A stretch of 64,000 bases of DNA, taken from NCBI GenBank assembly GCA_002050235.1, contig MWST01000043.1, positions 124,001 through 188,000 on the forward strand, read 5' to 3'. The translations under genes and the position numbers were made by a program. Under the pieces are notes generated by a model. That model made no database searches. It worked only from the letters and a program-made list of their open reading frames with translations, and was not told where the DNA came from. This stretch comes from Polyangiaceae bacterium UTPRO1. Lineage in GTDB: Bacteria > Desulfobacterota > Binatia > UTPRO1. The first letter of the stretch is position 1, and each line of letters starts with the position of its first letter. Positions 7,903-16,535 of the stretch are shown here, piece by piece.

Positions 7903-8487
7903 ATGTCGGAGTCGGCGCTGCCCGCATTCGTGCTCGCGTCCGCGTCGCCGCGGCGGCGCTGGCTCCTCGCAAAACTCGGGTTGGAGTTCGCCGTCGACGC
8001 CCCCGAGCTTCCCGAGATCCCCGGTGCCGGTGAGGCTCCGGACGCGTTCGCGGTACGCATGGCGGAAGCGAAGGCGGTCGAGGTGGCAGGTCGCCGGGAC
8101 GATGCCTGGATCCTCGCCGCCGACACCGTCGTCACGCTCGATATGAGAGTGCTCGGAAAGCCCAAGGACGCGGCAGAGGCGGCGCGCATGTTGACCGACC
8201 TCGCGGGCCGCCGGCACGTCGTCTACAGCGGCGTGGCACTGTTGGCGCCCGGCGGTGCGCGCGCCGAGAGCGCAGTCGTTGGTACGTCCGTCGTCTTTCG
8301 CAGCCTGACGCGCGAGGAGATCGATGCCTACATCGCGACCGGTGAGCCGTTCGATCGCGCCGGGGCGTATGCGATCCAGGGCGAGGGCGCCCATCTCGTC
8401 GATCGTGTGGAAGGCTCGTACACCAATGTCATCGGATTGCCGCTGCCGGAAGTGGCGGCGTGGCTCAGGCGATGGCGGATTCTCTGA
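7903..8487 (+). CDS. maf: Maf-type nucleotide pyrophosphatase (septum formation inhibitor family)
   Basis: 194 residues, normal family length. Maf proteins hydrolyse non-canonical or modified nucleoside triphosphates to monophosphates. Recognisable motifs are LASASPRRRWLL at the N-terminus, ILAADTVVTLDMRVLGKP in the middle, and GAYAIQGEGAHLVDRVEGS followed by NVIGLPL near the C-terminus. It is the first gene of a tight run (maf, yggS, proC, yggT, yggU) that is conserved in gene order in many bacteria. The next gene starts inside its 3' end. Confidence 0.95.
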   Translation: MSESALPAFVLASASPRRRWLLAKLGLEFAVDAPELPEIPGAGEAPDAFAVRMAEAKAVEVAGRRDDAWILAADTVVTLDMRVLGKPKDAAEAARMLTDLAGRRHVVYSGVALLAPGGARAESAVVGTSVVFRSLTREEIDAYIATGEPFDRAGAYAIQGEGAHLVDRVEGSYTNVIGLPLPEVAAWLRRWRIL

Positions 8488-9161
8488 GCGCGCGCCTGGC
8501 AGCGGTCGAGCAGCGGATTGCAGCGGCGTGCGCTCGCGCCGGGCGCCGGCGGACGGACGTGCGGCTGGTCGGAGTGACCAAGGGGCAAGACGCGGCGCTC
8601 GTACGCGCCGCCGCGGCAGCCGGCCTCTCCTGCTGCGGCGAGAGCTACGTACAGGAGTGGACCGCGAAGCGCGCGGCGCTCGCCGACGTTGGCGGCATCG
8701 ACTGGCACTTCATAGGCCGCATCCAGCGCAACAAAGCGGCGGTCGTCGCCGAGGCGAGTCTCGTGCACTCGGTCGCCGACCTGCGGATCGCGCAGGCGCT
8801 CGCCGCGGCGGGCGCGCGCCGCGGTACTCCGGTTGTGGTGCTGCTGCAGGTGAATCTCGACGGCGAAGCTACGAAGAGCGGCGTCGCTCCGGCCGAGCTA
8901 CCGGCGCTGCTGCGATCGGTGCGCGCGCAAGAGTGGCTCCGGGCAGTGGGGCTCATGACGATCCCCGCACCGGCCGAGCCGGAAGCTTTGAGGCCTCGTT
9001 TCCGCGCGCTCCGTGAGCTGCGAGATCTCCAGATCGACGCCGCCGACCTGTGCGAGCTCTCGATGGGAATGAGCGTGGACTTCGAAGTTGCGATCGAGGA
9101 GGGCGCGACGCTCGTGCGCGTCGGCACGGCGCTCTTCGGGCCGCGAGTAAGGACGACATGA
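8472..9161 (+). CDS. yggS: YggS family PLP-binding homeostasis protein
   Basis: About 229 residues with the alanine-racemase-like barrel of PLPBP proteins, which buffer pyridoxal phosphate. The PLP lysine is Lys37 (LVGVTKGQ, where many members have AVSK). WHFIGRIQRNKA, LLQVNLDGEATKSG, LMTIPAP and LSMGMSVDFEVAI are family signatures. The usual GENYVQE reads GESYVQE. Two starts are possible, GTG 8460 and ATG 8472; both overlap maf. The stop overlaps the proC start (ATGA). Confidence 0.93.
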   Translation: MADSLSARLAAVEQRIAAACARAGRRRTDVRLVGVTKGQDAALVRAAAAAGLSCCGESYVQEWTAKRAALADVGGIDWHFIGRIQRNKAAVVAEASLVHSVADLRIAQALAAAGARRGTPVVVLLQVNLDGEATKSGVAPAELPALLRSVRAQEWLRAVGLMTIPAPAEPEALRPRFRALRELRDLQIDAADLCELSMGMSVDFEVAIEEGATLVRVGTALFGPRVRTT

Positions 9162-9994
9162 AAAAGAAAGCGGCGGCGCGCTGCATGCGCGCGATCGGAT
9201 TCATCGGGGCCGGCAACATGGCCGGAGCGCTCGTCAAGGGCCTATTGGCGACGAAGCGGTACCGGGCGCGCGAGCTGTGGGCGAGCGATGCCGAGCCGCG
9301 TCAGACCGCGAAGCTCGTACGCGCATACGGTATCGGCCGAGCCCCGGACAACGCCGCGCTCGTCTGCGGCAGCGCGATTGTCGTGCTTGCGGTGAAGCCG
9401 CAGATCATGTCGGCGGTTCTAGCCGAGATTCGACCGCACGTGACGCGGCGTCACTTGATCGTATCGATCGCGGCGGGCATCGCGACGCGGCGCCTCGAGG
9501 CGGAGCTCGGTGGACGCGCGCGTGTCGTGCGCGCTATGCCCAACACTCCGGCGTTGGTCGGCGAGGGCATGACTGTCGTGGTCCGCGGAGCCTACGCGAC
9601 CGCCGCCGACGAGCGGCGTGCCGCGGAGCTCTTCGGTGGAGTCGGCGCGGTCGTCCGTGTTAGGGACGAGGGACTGATGGATGCGGTGACGGGGCTTTCG
9701 GGGAGCGGTCCGGCGTACGTGTATCGCTTCGCCGAGGGCCTGATCGCAGGGGCGGTTGCCGCGGGCCTCTCTGTCGCGGTCGCGCGCCGACTCACGTACC
9801 AGACGTTGCGGGGTGCCGCCGCCATGCTGCAGGAGACGGGGCAGCCTCCGGAGGAGCTCCGCGCGATGGTGTCGTCGCCTGGCGGCACGACGCTCGCGGG
9901 CTTGGCCGCGCTCGACGAGCGCGGGTTCGCTGCGGCAGCGGCCGCGGCCGTCACGGCGGCTACCCGCCGCGGCCGCGAGCTCGGACGCGGGTAG
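9158..9994 (+). CDS. proC: Pyrroline-5-carboxylate reductase
   Basis: 278 residues. Catalyses the NAD(P)H-dependent last step of proline synthesis. The N-terminal Rossmann motif is IGFIGAGNMAGAL; VLAVKPQ, VVRAMPNTPALVGEG and LSGSGPAYVYRFAEGL are conserved catalytic-core segments, and SSPGGTTLAGLAAL is the C-terminal signature. ATG 9158 overlaps the yggS stop and follows AAGGA, so translation is coupled. Confidence 0.96.
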   Translation: MKKKAAARCMRAIGFIGAGNMAGALVKGLLATKRYRARELWASDAEPRQTAKLVRAYGIGRAPDNAALVCGSAIVVLAVKPQIMSAVLAEIRPHVTRRHLIVSIAAGIATRRLEAELGGRARVVRAMPNTPALVGEGMTVVVRGAYATAADERRAAELFGGVGAVVRVRDEGLMDAVTGLSGSGPAYVYRFAEGLIAGAVAAGLSVAVARRLTYQTLRGAAAMLQETGQPPEELRAMVSSPGGTTLAGLAALDERGFAAAAAAAVTAATRRGRELGRG

Positions 9995-10006
9995 GAGGAG
10001 CGGAGT

Positions 10007-10306
10007 ATGTTCGTCGTCGCCAACTTGCTCGACGCCTTGGCGCTGGTCGTCGACTACGTGCTGCAGATCTATTCGTGGATCGTGATCGCACGCGTCGTGA
10101 TCTCGTGGGTGAACGCCGACCCCTACAACCCGATCGTGCGCGGCATCTACGCCATGACCGAGCCCGTTCTCTACCGGGTTCGCCGCGCGCTTCCGGTGTA
10201 CGGGGGCGGCATCGATTTCTCGCCGATCGTCGTCTTCATCGCGATCATGTTCCTGCAGCGATTCCTGGTGCAGACGCTGCGCCAGTTGGCGTTCACCATG
10301 CATTGA
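10007..10306 (+). CDS. yggT: YggT family integral membrane protein
   Basis: 99 residues with two hydrophobic segments (about 3-25 and 68-90) and the YggT-type IVIARVVISWVNADPYNPIVR and TEPVLYRVRRALP segments. The family is loosely linked to osmotic tolerance and membrane organisation; its molecular role is not settled. An AGGAGG lies ahead of the start. Position between proC and a DUF167 gene is the usual order. Confidence 0.93.
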   Translation: MFVVANLLDALALVVDYVLQIYSWIVIARVVISWVNADPYNPIVRGIYAMTEPVLYRVRRALPVYGGGIDFSPIVVFIAIMFLQRFLVQTLRQLAFTMH

Positions 10307-10317
10307 GCGGCCGTCGC

Positions 10318-10629
10318 ATGACCGTCGTTCTCGAGGTGCGAGTCGTTCCGCGGGCGCGTGCGAACGCACTGACGCGCGACCCGAGCGGCCGGTTGCGAGC
10401 CCGTGTCACGGCCAGTCCCGTCGACGGTGCGGCCAACCGCGCTCTTATCGATCTCCTCGCGCGCGAGCTCGGAATGAAACGCGGCGACCTCGAGGTCGTC
10501 CACGGTGAGCGCAGCCGCGACAAGCGCGTGCGAGTACACGGCTGCTCGAGCGCCGATCTCGCGGCCCGTCTCGCCGTCGTGCACCCCTCGGAGGGCGCCG
10601 ACGTTGACAAGGCCGGGCGTCGTGGCTAG
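10318..10629 (+). CDS. yggU: DUF167 (YggU family) protein
   Basis: 103 residues. The DUF167 core is clear: EVRVVPRARANAL, RLRARVTASPVDGAANRALI and LEVVHGERSRDKRVRVHG. Structures of the family show a small alpha/beta fold; function is unknown. It starts at ATG 10318, 11 bases after the yggT stop, and ends the coupled run. Confidence 0.92.
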   Translation: MTVVLEVRVVPRARANALTRDPSGRLRARVTASPVDGAANRALIDLLARELGMKRGDLEVVHGERSRDKRVRVHGCSSADLAARLAVVHPSEGADVDKAGRRG

Positions 10630-10659
10630 AGGTTGCCAGGTCGAAATTCCGGAGACAGT

Positions 10660-10965
10660 ATGCCTATTTACGAGTATCACTGCCCTAAGTGCGGCGACTT
10701 CGAGACGATCCAGAAGATGAGCGACAAGCCGCTCACCCAGTGCCCTACCTGCCGCCGCAAGGTCAGCAAGCTCATTTCCTCGACGACGTTCCACTTGAAG
10801 GGTAGCGGTTGGTACGTCACCGACTACGCGCGCAAGAACGAAGGCGGCGCCGCCAAGGGCGACAAGAAGAAAGCCGGCGCGGCGGACGCGAGCGACGCCG
10901 GGGCGGGCGACAGCAGCGGCAAGTCCGCAAAGCCGGCGAAATCCGAAAAGGCCGCGGTCGCCTGA
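10660..10965 (+). CDS. FmdB family zinc-ribbon protein
   Basis: 101 residues. The first about 45 residues form an FmdB zinc ribbon (MPIYEYHCPKCG with Cys8/Cys11 and Cys28/Cys31 in QCPTCRRKV), followed by the usual FHLKGSGWYVTDYARK segment and a Lys/Ala/Ser-rich disordered tail. The family was named as a putative regulator, but its role is not established. ATG 10660 is preceded by GGAGA. Confidence 0.93.
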   Translation: MPIYEYHCPKCGDFETIQKMSDKPLTQCPTCRRKVSKLISSTTFHLKGSGWYVTDYARKNEGGAAKGDKKKAGAADASDAGAGDSSGKSAKPAKSEKAAVA

Positions 10966-10991
10966 TCGCCGCCCGGTCCGACTCTTCAGCA

Positions 10992-11013
10992 GCCGGATCA
11001 TGTGCGATCCGGC
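10992..11013 (+). terminator. Perfect hairpin between fmdB-like gene and hyuA
   Basis: GCCGGATC (10992-10999) and GATCCGGC (11006-11013) form a perfect 8-bp stem with a 6-base loop, 26 bases after the fmdB-like stop. No T run follows, so it is at best a U-less terminator. An in-frame ATG at 11000 lies in the loop, which makes that ATG a poor start for hyuA. Confidence 0.35.
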
Positions 11014-11029
11014 GGCGATCTCGTTCTTG

Positions 11030-13018
11030 ATGCCGAGGCGCCGCCGGACCCCGCCTCGATTCGTTCGGATCGGTATCGATACCGGCGGCACGTTCACCGA
11101 TTTCGTGGTACGCGACGGCACGGATGTTCGCATCCACAAGGTGCTGTCGACTCCGGACGATCCGTCGCGCGCCGTCCTGGAGGGCCTCACCGAGCTCTTT
11201 CCCGATGCCTGGGACGGCGAGGTCACGTACGGGAGCACCGTCGCGACCAATGCGGTGCTCGAACGGCGCGGAGCCCGCGTCTGTCTCGTCACCACTGCTG
11301 GATTCGAGGACGTGCTCGAGATCGGACGCCAAGCGCGGCCGCGGCTCTACACGCTCGAGCCGCGCGTACCGCCGCCGCTCGTCGGACGCCCCGATCGCCT
11401 GGGTGTCCGCGAGCGCACCACCTACGCCGGGGAGGTCGTCACTCCGCTGACTGCAGCCGAGCTGCGACGGCTCCTGTATCGCGTCCGCTCCCGGCATCCG
11501 CAAGCGATCGCGGTGGTCCTCTTGCATGCGTATGCGCGCACCGAGCACGAACGGCGTATCGGGAGGGCACTCGCTGCGCTCGGAGTTCCGGTAACTCTCT
11601 CGCACATGCTCGTGCGCGAACATCGCGAGTACGAGCGCACCAGCACGTGCGTCGTCAACGCCTACGTAGCGCCGCTCATGGGTCGCCACCTGGAGCGCCT
11701 CGCCTGCGGTCTGCGGCGGCGGTCTCTGCGCGTGATGCAATCGAGCGGCGGCGCTGTGACGTCGAAGACCGCGGCGCGCGAGCCCGTGCGCACCGTCCTG
11801 TCGGGTCCCGCGGGCGGCGTCGTCGGCGCTGCGGCGCTGGCCGAGCGGCTGGGGATCCGCAAGGTGCTGACGATCGACATGGGCGGGACGTCGACCGACG
11901 TGGCACTCATTGCCGGAGGCATCCCGCGGCGGAGCGAGTTCACGATCGACGGCATGCCGCTGCGCGTGCCGGTGATCGACATCCACACGGTCGGCGCCGG
12001 CGGCGGCTCGATTGCGCGCTGCGACGCCGGCGGATCGCTGCGCGTCGGACCCGAGAGTGTCGGGGCCGATCCCGGGCCCGCGTGCTACGGCCGCGGTACG
12101 CTGGCATCCGTTACCGACGCCAATCTCGTGCTCGGTCGGCTTGCTGCCGATCGCTTCCTGGGCGGTGCCATCATGCTCGATGCCCGGCGCGCGCAGGCTG
12201 CGGTCGAGCGGCTGGCGCGCCAGTTGCGCCTGTCCGTGCGCCGTACCGCCGAGGGTGTCGTTCGCGTCGTCAATGCGGCGATGATCCGGGCGCTGCGCGT
12301 GATCTCGGTCGAGCGCGGTCACGACCCGCGGGCCTTCACGTTGATGGCGTTCGGCGGCGCCGCCCCGCTCCATGCCTGCGAGGTCGCCGAGGGGCTCGGA
12401 ATGCAGCGCGTGCTGGTGCCCGCACTCCCCGGCGTGCTCTCGGCCGAGGGCATGGCCGATGCGCCGCGCTCGCGCGACTTCCTGACGACGGTGCGTCTAG
12501 TCGACCCGTCGCCGGCACGGCTCGCGCGCCTCGCAGCTCCGTGGCAGCGACGCGGCGTGACCGAGCTGCGTCGCGAAGGTGTGCCGCGGGCGGCGATCGC
12601 CGGCCAAGTGAGCGCGCTCGTGCGGTACGTCGGTCAGACGCACGAGATCGCAGTGCCGCTTGCAGCCGATGTGCGCGCTCGCTTCGACGCCGCGCACGCT
12701 CACGCGTACGGCTACGCCGACCCGAGCCGCTCGGTCGAGGTGCTCGCGCTCAGAATCGAAGTGACGGGAGCAGTGCCTGGTCGTAGGCGCCTCGCGCGGT
12801 GTCGGGGTTCACGCCGGGTCGCCGCTACGGTACGTCACCGACTGGTCTGGCGCGAGCGGGTGCTCGACGTCCCGCTCTACCAGCGCGAGGTGCTGCCGCC
12901 ACGGATGCGTCTCGAGGGGCCGGCGCTGATCGTGGAATATAGCTCGACGACGTTCATCCCGCCGGGATGGCGCGGGCGCGTCGATGCCGAACGACATTTG
13001 CTCCTGGAGCGGCGATGA
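11030..13018 (+). CDS. hyuA: Hydantoinase/oxoprolinase subunit A (HyuA-type)
   Basis: About 662 residues of the HyuA/oxoprolinase N-terminal family, ATP-dependent amidohydrolases acting on hydantoins, 5-oxoproline or acetone-type substrates together with subunit B. The sugar-kinase-like ATPase fold is marked by IGIDTGGTFTDFVV, TYGSTVATNAVLERRGA, SGPAGGVVGAA, TIDMGGTSTDVALI and VGAGGGSIARCDAGG. A start at ATG 11000 is also possible but falls in a hairpin loop. The stop overlaps hyuB (ATGA). The substrate cannot be told from sequence. Confidence 0.92.
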   Translation: MPRRRRTPPRFVRIGIDTGGTFTDFVVRDGTDVRIHKVLSTPDDPSRAVLEGLTELFPDAWDGEVTYGSTVATNAVLERRGARVCLVTTAGFEDVLEIGRQARPRLYTLEPRVPPPLVGRPDRLGVRERTTYAGEVVTPLTAAELRRLLYRVRSRHPQAIAVVLLHAYARTEHERRIGRALAALGVPVTLSHMLVREHREYERTSTCVVNAYVAPLMGRHLERLACGLRRRSLRVMQSSGGAVTSKTAAREPVRTVLSGPAGGVVGAAALAERLGIRKVLTIDMGGTSTDVALIAGGIPRRSEFTIDGMPLRVPVIDIHTVGAGGGSIARCDAGGSLRVGPESVGADPGPACYGRGTLASVTDANLVLGRLAADRFLGGAIMLDARRAQAAVERLARQLRLSVRRTAEGVVRVVNAAMIRALRVISVERGHDPRAFTLMAFGGAAPLHACEVAEGLGMQRVLVPALPGVLSAEGMADAPRSRDFLTTVRLVDPSPARLARLAAPWQRRGVTELRREGVPRAAIAGQVSALVRYVGQTHEIAVPLAADVRARFDAAHAHAYGYADPSRSVEVLALRIEVTGAVPGRRRLARCRGSRRVAATVRHRLVWRERVLDVPLYQREVLPPRMRLEGPALIVEYSSTTFIPPGWRGRVDAERHLLLERR

Positions 13019-14613
13019 TGCGGGCGCGACTCGATCCGATCGCGCTCGCCGTCTTGCATCACCGCCTGGCGGCGATCGCGGAGGAGATGGGCGTACGCTT
13101 GGGGCAGAGCGCCTTTTCGCCGAACATCAAAGAACGCCACGACTATTCCTGCGCGCTCTTCGACGCTCGCGGCGGTCTCGTGGCGCAGGCAGCGCACATT
13201 CCCGTGCACCTCGGGTCGACGCCGCTCTCGGTGCGGGCTGCGATCGCAGCGCACCGGCTCTTGCCCGGCGACGTCGTCGTCGTCAACGATCCGTTCGCGG
13301 GCGGCACTCATCTGCCGGATCTGACGCTGGTGGCGCCCGTGCACGACCGCTCGCGGCGGCTCCTCGGGTTCGTTGCCAATCGCGCCCATCACGCCGACAT
13401 GGGAGGCATGACGCCGGGCTCGATGCCGCTCGCGCGGGAGATCCATCAGGAAGGATTCCGTTTGCCGCCCGTGCGCCTGGTGCGCGCCGGCACTCTCGAC
13501 TCCGACGTGCTGGCGCTCTTCCTCGCCAACACCCGCGTTCCCGACGAGCGCTGCGGCGACCTCGAAGCTCAGCGGGCAGCGCTGGCCGTCGGCGTCGAGC
13601 GCCTCGTCGAGCTCGCAGAGGATCTCGGCGCGCTGCGGCTCGCGCGCGGCATGGAGGCGCTGCAGCGCTACAGCGAGCGTCTCACGGCGGCGAGCCTGCG
13701 GGCGTTGCCGTCCGGCGTCTATCGCGCCGTCGATTTTCTCGACGACGACGGGATCCGCGTCGGGCCGATCCCGCTCCGCGTCGCGATCAGGCTCTCGGGC
13801 GGCCGGGCCCGTATCGACTTCTCCGGCTCCGCTCCGCAGGTGGAGGGGAGCCTCAACGCCAACTACGCGGTCACGCTCTCCGCAGCGATGTACGTGTTCC
13901 TGGCGTTGGCGCCCGAGCCCATCCCCGCCAACGACGGCGTCATGCGCCGGCTCGAGGTGCATGCGCCCGCGGGCTCGGTCGTGAATGCGCGCTTTCCCGC
14001 CGCGGTCGCCGGCGGCAACGTCGAGACCTCGCAGCGCATCGTCGACGTCATGCTGCGCGCGCTCGCGGCGGCGGCTCCGGATCGCATTCCCGCCGCGAGC
14101 TGCGGGTCCATGAACAATCTGGCGCTAGGCGGCTTCGACCGCAGCCGTGCACGATCGTTCTCGTACTACGAGACCGTCGCCGGCGGTGCCGGCGGCGGAC
14201 CGCTCGGCGCCGGCGCCGCCGGCATCCACACCCATATGACGAATACCCTCAACACGCCGATCGAGGCCCTCGAGGCGTACTATCCCGTTCGCGTCACCTC
14301 CTACCGGGTGCGGCGCGGGAGCGGCGGCGACGGCCGCCATCGCGGTGGCGACGGGCTCGTGCGTGAGCTCACGATCCTCTGTCCCGCCGAAGCGACGTTG
14401 CTGACCGAACGGCGGCGTTCGTCCCCCTGGGGGCTCGCGGGCGGCGGCTCCGGCAAGCGCGGAAGGAATCTGCTCGTGCACAAAGGCCGCGTCCGCGCAC
14501 TTCCGGGCAAGGTGAATCTACGTATCGAGGTAGGCGATACGATCCGCCTCGAGACGCCGGGCGGCGGCGGCTTCGGCAAGCGCGCGTCCCGGCGACGCCG
14601 TCCGCTCCCATGA
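13015..14613 (+). CDS. hyuB: Hydantoinase/oxoprolinase subunit B (HyuB-type)
   Basis: 532 residues, the partner of HyuA. Family marks include ERHDYSCALFDARGGLVAQAAHIPVHLG, VVVNDPFAGGTHLPDLTLVAPV, ANRAHHADMGGMTPGSMP, PAAVAGGNVETSQRIVDV and a C-terminal TPGGGGFGKR. Acidic and histidine residues in the NDP..GGTH and HHAD motifs are the likely metal site. It begins at an ATGATG pair overlapping the hyuA stop, so the two subunits are translated together. The gene ends against a hairpin shared with the convergent phasin-like gene. Confidence 0.93.
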   Translation: MMRARLDPIALAVLHHRLAAIAEEMGVRLGQSAFSPNIKERHDYSCALFDARGGLVAQAAHIPVHLGSTPLSVRAAIAAHRLLPGDVVVVNDPFAGGTHLPDLTLVAPVHDRSRRLLGFVANRAHHADMGGMTPGSMPLAREIHQEGFRLPPVRLVRAGTLDSDVLALFLANTRVPDERCGDLEAQRAALAVGVERLVELAEDLGALRLARGMEALQRYSERLTAASLRALPSGVYRAVDFLDDDGIRVGPIPLRVAIRLSGGRARIDFSGSAPQVEGSLNANYAVTLSAAMYVFLALAPEPIPANDGVMRRLEVHAPAGSVVNARFPAAVAGGNVETSQRIVDVMLRALAAAAPDRIPAASCGSMNNLALGGFDRSRARSFSYYETVAGGAGGGPLGAGAAGIHTHMTNTLNTPIEALEAYYPVRVTSYRVRRGSGGDGRHRGGDGLVRELTILCPAEATLLTERRRSSPWGLAGGGSGKRGRNLLVHKGRVRALPGKVNLRIEVGDTIRLETPGGGGFGKRASRRRRPLP

Positions 14614-14646
14614 AAAGGGGCGAGCGGGTACGAAGGCCCCGCTCGC
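14613..14646 (-). terminator. Rho-independent terminator of the phasin-like gene
   Basis: GCGAGCGGG (14620-14628) pairs perfectly with CCCGCTCGC (14638-14646) across a 9-base loop. On the minus strand the stem is followed by CCCCTTTT (T run 14613-14616), a fair intrinsic terminator for the minus-strand gene. On the plus strand there is no T run, but the hairpin may also slow readthrough from hyuB. Confidence 0.65.
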
Positions 14647-14664
14647 TGTCGTGGCGGACGCGCG

Positions 14665-15066
14665 TCAGGCGGCTTTGCTGCCTGCGATCTCGTCCAGGCG
14701 CTTCTCGAGCTGCACTATCCGCTTCTTGAGCTTTTCGACGTCGTCCCGGGTCGGAAGATTCAAGCCGCGAATGATCGGCTCGATGCTCTTCTCAGCCTGC
14801 TTCTCGATCAGCGCGACCACGCGCTGGCCGCGTTCCTCGAGGTCCTTCACCGCGCGCTCGGCGCGCTTCTGCAGATCGCCGCGCAGTTTTTGAGCTTGCT
14901 CCAGGAGATCCTGCACCGCCTTCTGGCGATCCCTGCTGAAAAGCGTGCCCGCGTCCTTGCGGATGCGGCCGACGACCCGCTCGCTCTCGGCCTGGACCCG
15001 CTTCAGCGTGCTCTGCACTTGCTCGAGGCGGGCTTTCAGGCCCCGGTCGGTCTTCGACTCTGCCAT
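14665..15066 (-). CDS. Phasin-like polyhydroxyalkanoate-granule-associated protein
   Basis: 133 residues, almost wholly helical and highly charged, with predicted coiled coil through most of its length. The C-terminal segment NLPTRDDVEKLKKRIVQLEKRL strongly resembles the PhaF/PhaI-type granule protein family, in which a leucine-zipper-like end drives oligomerisation. It may coat PHA granules, but no PHA synthase is visible in this window, so a general coiled-coil structural role is possible. ATG 15066; a hairpin with a T run follows the stop. Confidence 0.65.
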   Translation of the reverse strand: MAESKTDRGLKARLEQVQSTLKRVQAESERVVGRIRKDAGTLFSRDRQKAVQDLLEQAQKLRGDLQKRAERAVKDLEERGQRVVALIEKQAEKSIEPIIRGLNLPTRDDVEKLKKRIVQLEKRLDEIAGSKAA

Positions 15067-15153
15067 GGTTTCCTACCTCCTGCGCTGACGTTCGATGTGC
15101 CGGTGTATAACACGCCGCGTCAAAGACGTCAATGCTCGGGGCGGGGAGGCGCT

Positions 15154-15588
15154 CTACTCTTCTTCTTTCTCGACCAGGACGTCGTACTCCTCGGAGCCCG
15201 ACACGCCCTTGGAATCGGTCACGGAAAGGGTCGCCGTGAACTCCCCTTCCTTCTGATAGACGTGGGTCGGATTCGCTTCGGAGGAGGCGGGCGAGCCGTC
15301 GCCGAAATCCCACTTGTAAGTGTAGGGCGGCGTCCCGTCTTCCACGGTGCTGGTCCACTTCACGGTCAGGGGAGGTGCGCCCTCGTCGGGATCCCCCTCG
15401 AGATCGACGTAGAGCTCGTCGACGGCCTCTTCGTCCGCCGGCGCGGCGGCTACGGGCGTCGCGGCAGCTACTGCCGCCGCCGCGGTCGCGGCCGGTTTGG
15501 CGGTAGGAGCCTCCGACTTCGTACAGGCAGCGGCGAGCCACGCGAGGAGCACGATCAATGAGCCGTGAAGAGCGAAGGAACGATTCAT
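15154..15588 (-). CDS. PKD-domain lipoprotein
   Basis: 144 residues. Signal peptide with lipobox LAAAC (Cys22), an Ala/Pro-rich linker (about 25-52), then one PKD domain with the hallmark YKWDFGDGSP and PTHVYQKEGEFTATLSVTD, ending in acidic residues. PKD domains are extracellular beta-sandwich protein- or sugar-interaction modules; the ligand is unknown. ATG 15588 follows AGGAGG by six bases. It is divergent from the amidotransferase gene with 164 bases between. Confidence 0.88.
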   Translation of the reverse strand: MNRSFALHGSLIVLLAWLAAACTKSEAPTAKPAATAAAAVAAATPVAAAPADEEAVDELYVDLEGDPDEGAPPLTVKWTSTVEDGTPPYTYKWDFGDGSPASSEANPTHVYQKEGEFTATLSVTDSKGVSGSEEYDVLVEKEEE

Positions 15589-15752
15589 CGAAGACCTCCT
15601 GGGACACATGTCGTCAGCGGATTTACGAGCGCGAGTGCTTAGCAAAGGGCGGGAAGGCAGGCAATTGCACCTCTGCGTACGGCGCTGCGGCCAAGGTGGA
15701 GCGCGATTGCGGGTTGAGCGTCCGGAGGCCATCCACTATCTACGAGTCTTCC

Positions 15753-16535
15753 ATGTGCGAGCTGCTCGGCATGAACTGCAACGTGCCGACCGACATCAAT
15801 TTCTCTTTCGCGGGTTTTCGACAACGCGGCGGCCGCACCGGACCGCATCGGGACGGGTGGGGGATCGCCTTCTATGAAGGTAGGGGGGCGCGACTGTTCC
15901 ACGACGTGATGCCGTCGGTGGCGAGTGAGATCGCGCGCTTCGTCGAGCAGTATCCGATCAAGAGCATGAACGTGATCGCCCATATCCGGCGTCGCACCCG
16001 GTCGCGCGTGTGCGTCGAGAATACGCACCCCTTCCAGCGTGAGCTCTGGGGTCGGACATGGGTGTTCGCGCACAATGGGTACGTGAGCGGCATCAAGCGC
16101 AAGCCGCTTCGGTTCTACGCACCGATCGGTACGACCGACTCCGAGCACGCTTTCTGCTACATCCTCGACGCCGTGCGCCGCCGCTTTCACGAGCCGCCGT
16201 CCCCAGCGAAGTTGCACCGATTGATCGAGTCGCTCGCCGGCGAGATCGCCGCGTACGGCCGTTTCAACTTCCTCATGTGCGATGCGCGGCACTTGTACGC
16301 GTACTCCACGAACAAGCTCTGTTGGCTCCAGCGCCGGGCGCCGTTCGCGCGCGCGGCACTCGTCGATGCCGACCTCGAGGTCGACTTCAGTCGGCACACG
16401 ACGCCTGGCGACAAGGTCGTGGTCGTCGCCACCCGGCCGCTGACGAACAACGAGGCCTGGCACCCGTGCCGGCCGGGAGAGCTCTGCGTGTTCGGCAACG
16501 GTAAGCCGATCCGTATCGGCAGCAGCGATGTCTGA
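15753..16535 (+). CDS. Class II glutamine amidotransferase (YafJ/Gn-AT II type)
   Basis: 260 residues. The N-terminal nucleophile is Cys2 (MCELLGMNCNVPT), with GRTGPHRDGWGIAFYEG, IAHIRRRTRSRVCVENTHPF and WVFAHNGYV forming the Ntn-hydrolase glutaminase core, and GTTDSEHAFCYIL following. These stand-alone glutaminase domains resemble YafJ and EgtC and may transfer or simply release ammonia; the acceptor is unknown. ATG 15753 places the catalytic Cys directly after the initiator Met. The stop overlaps the following SDR gene by eight bases. Confidence 0.9.
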   Translation: MCELLGMNCNVPTDINFSFAGFRQRGGRTGPHRDGWGIAFYEGRGARLFHDVMPSVASEIARFVEQYPIKSMNVIAHIRRRTRSRVCVENTHPFQRELWGRTWVFAHNGYVSGIKRKPLRFYAPIGTTDSEHAFCYILDAVRRRFHEPPSPAKLHRLIESLAGEIAAYGRFNFLMCDARHLYAYSTNKLCWLQRRAPFARAALVDADLEVDFSRHTTPGDKVVVVATRPLTNNEAWHPCRPGELCVFGNGKPIRIGSSDV

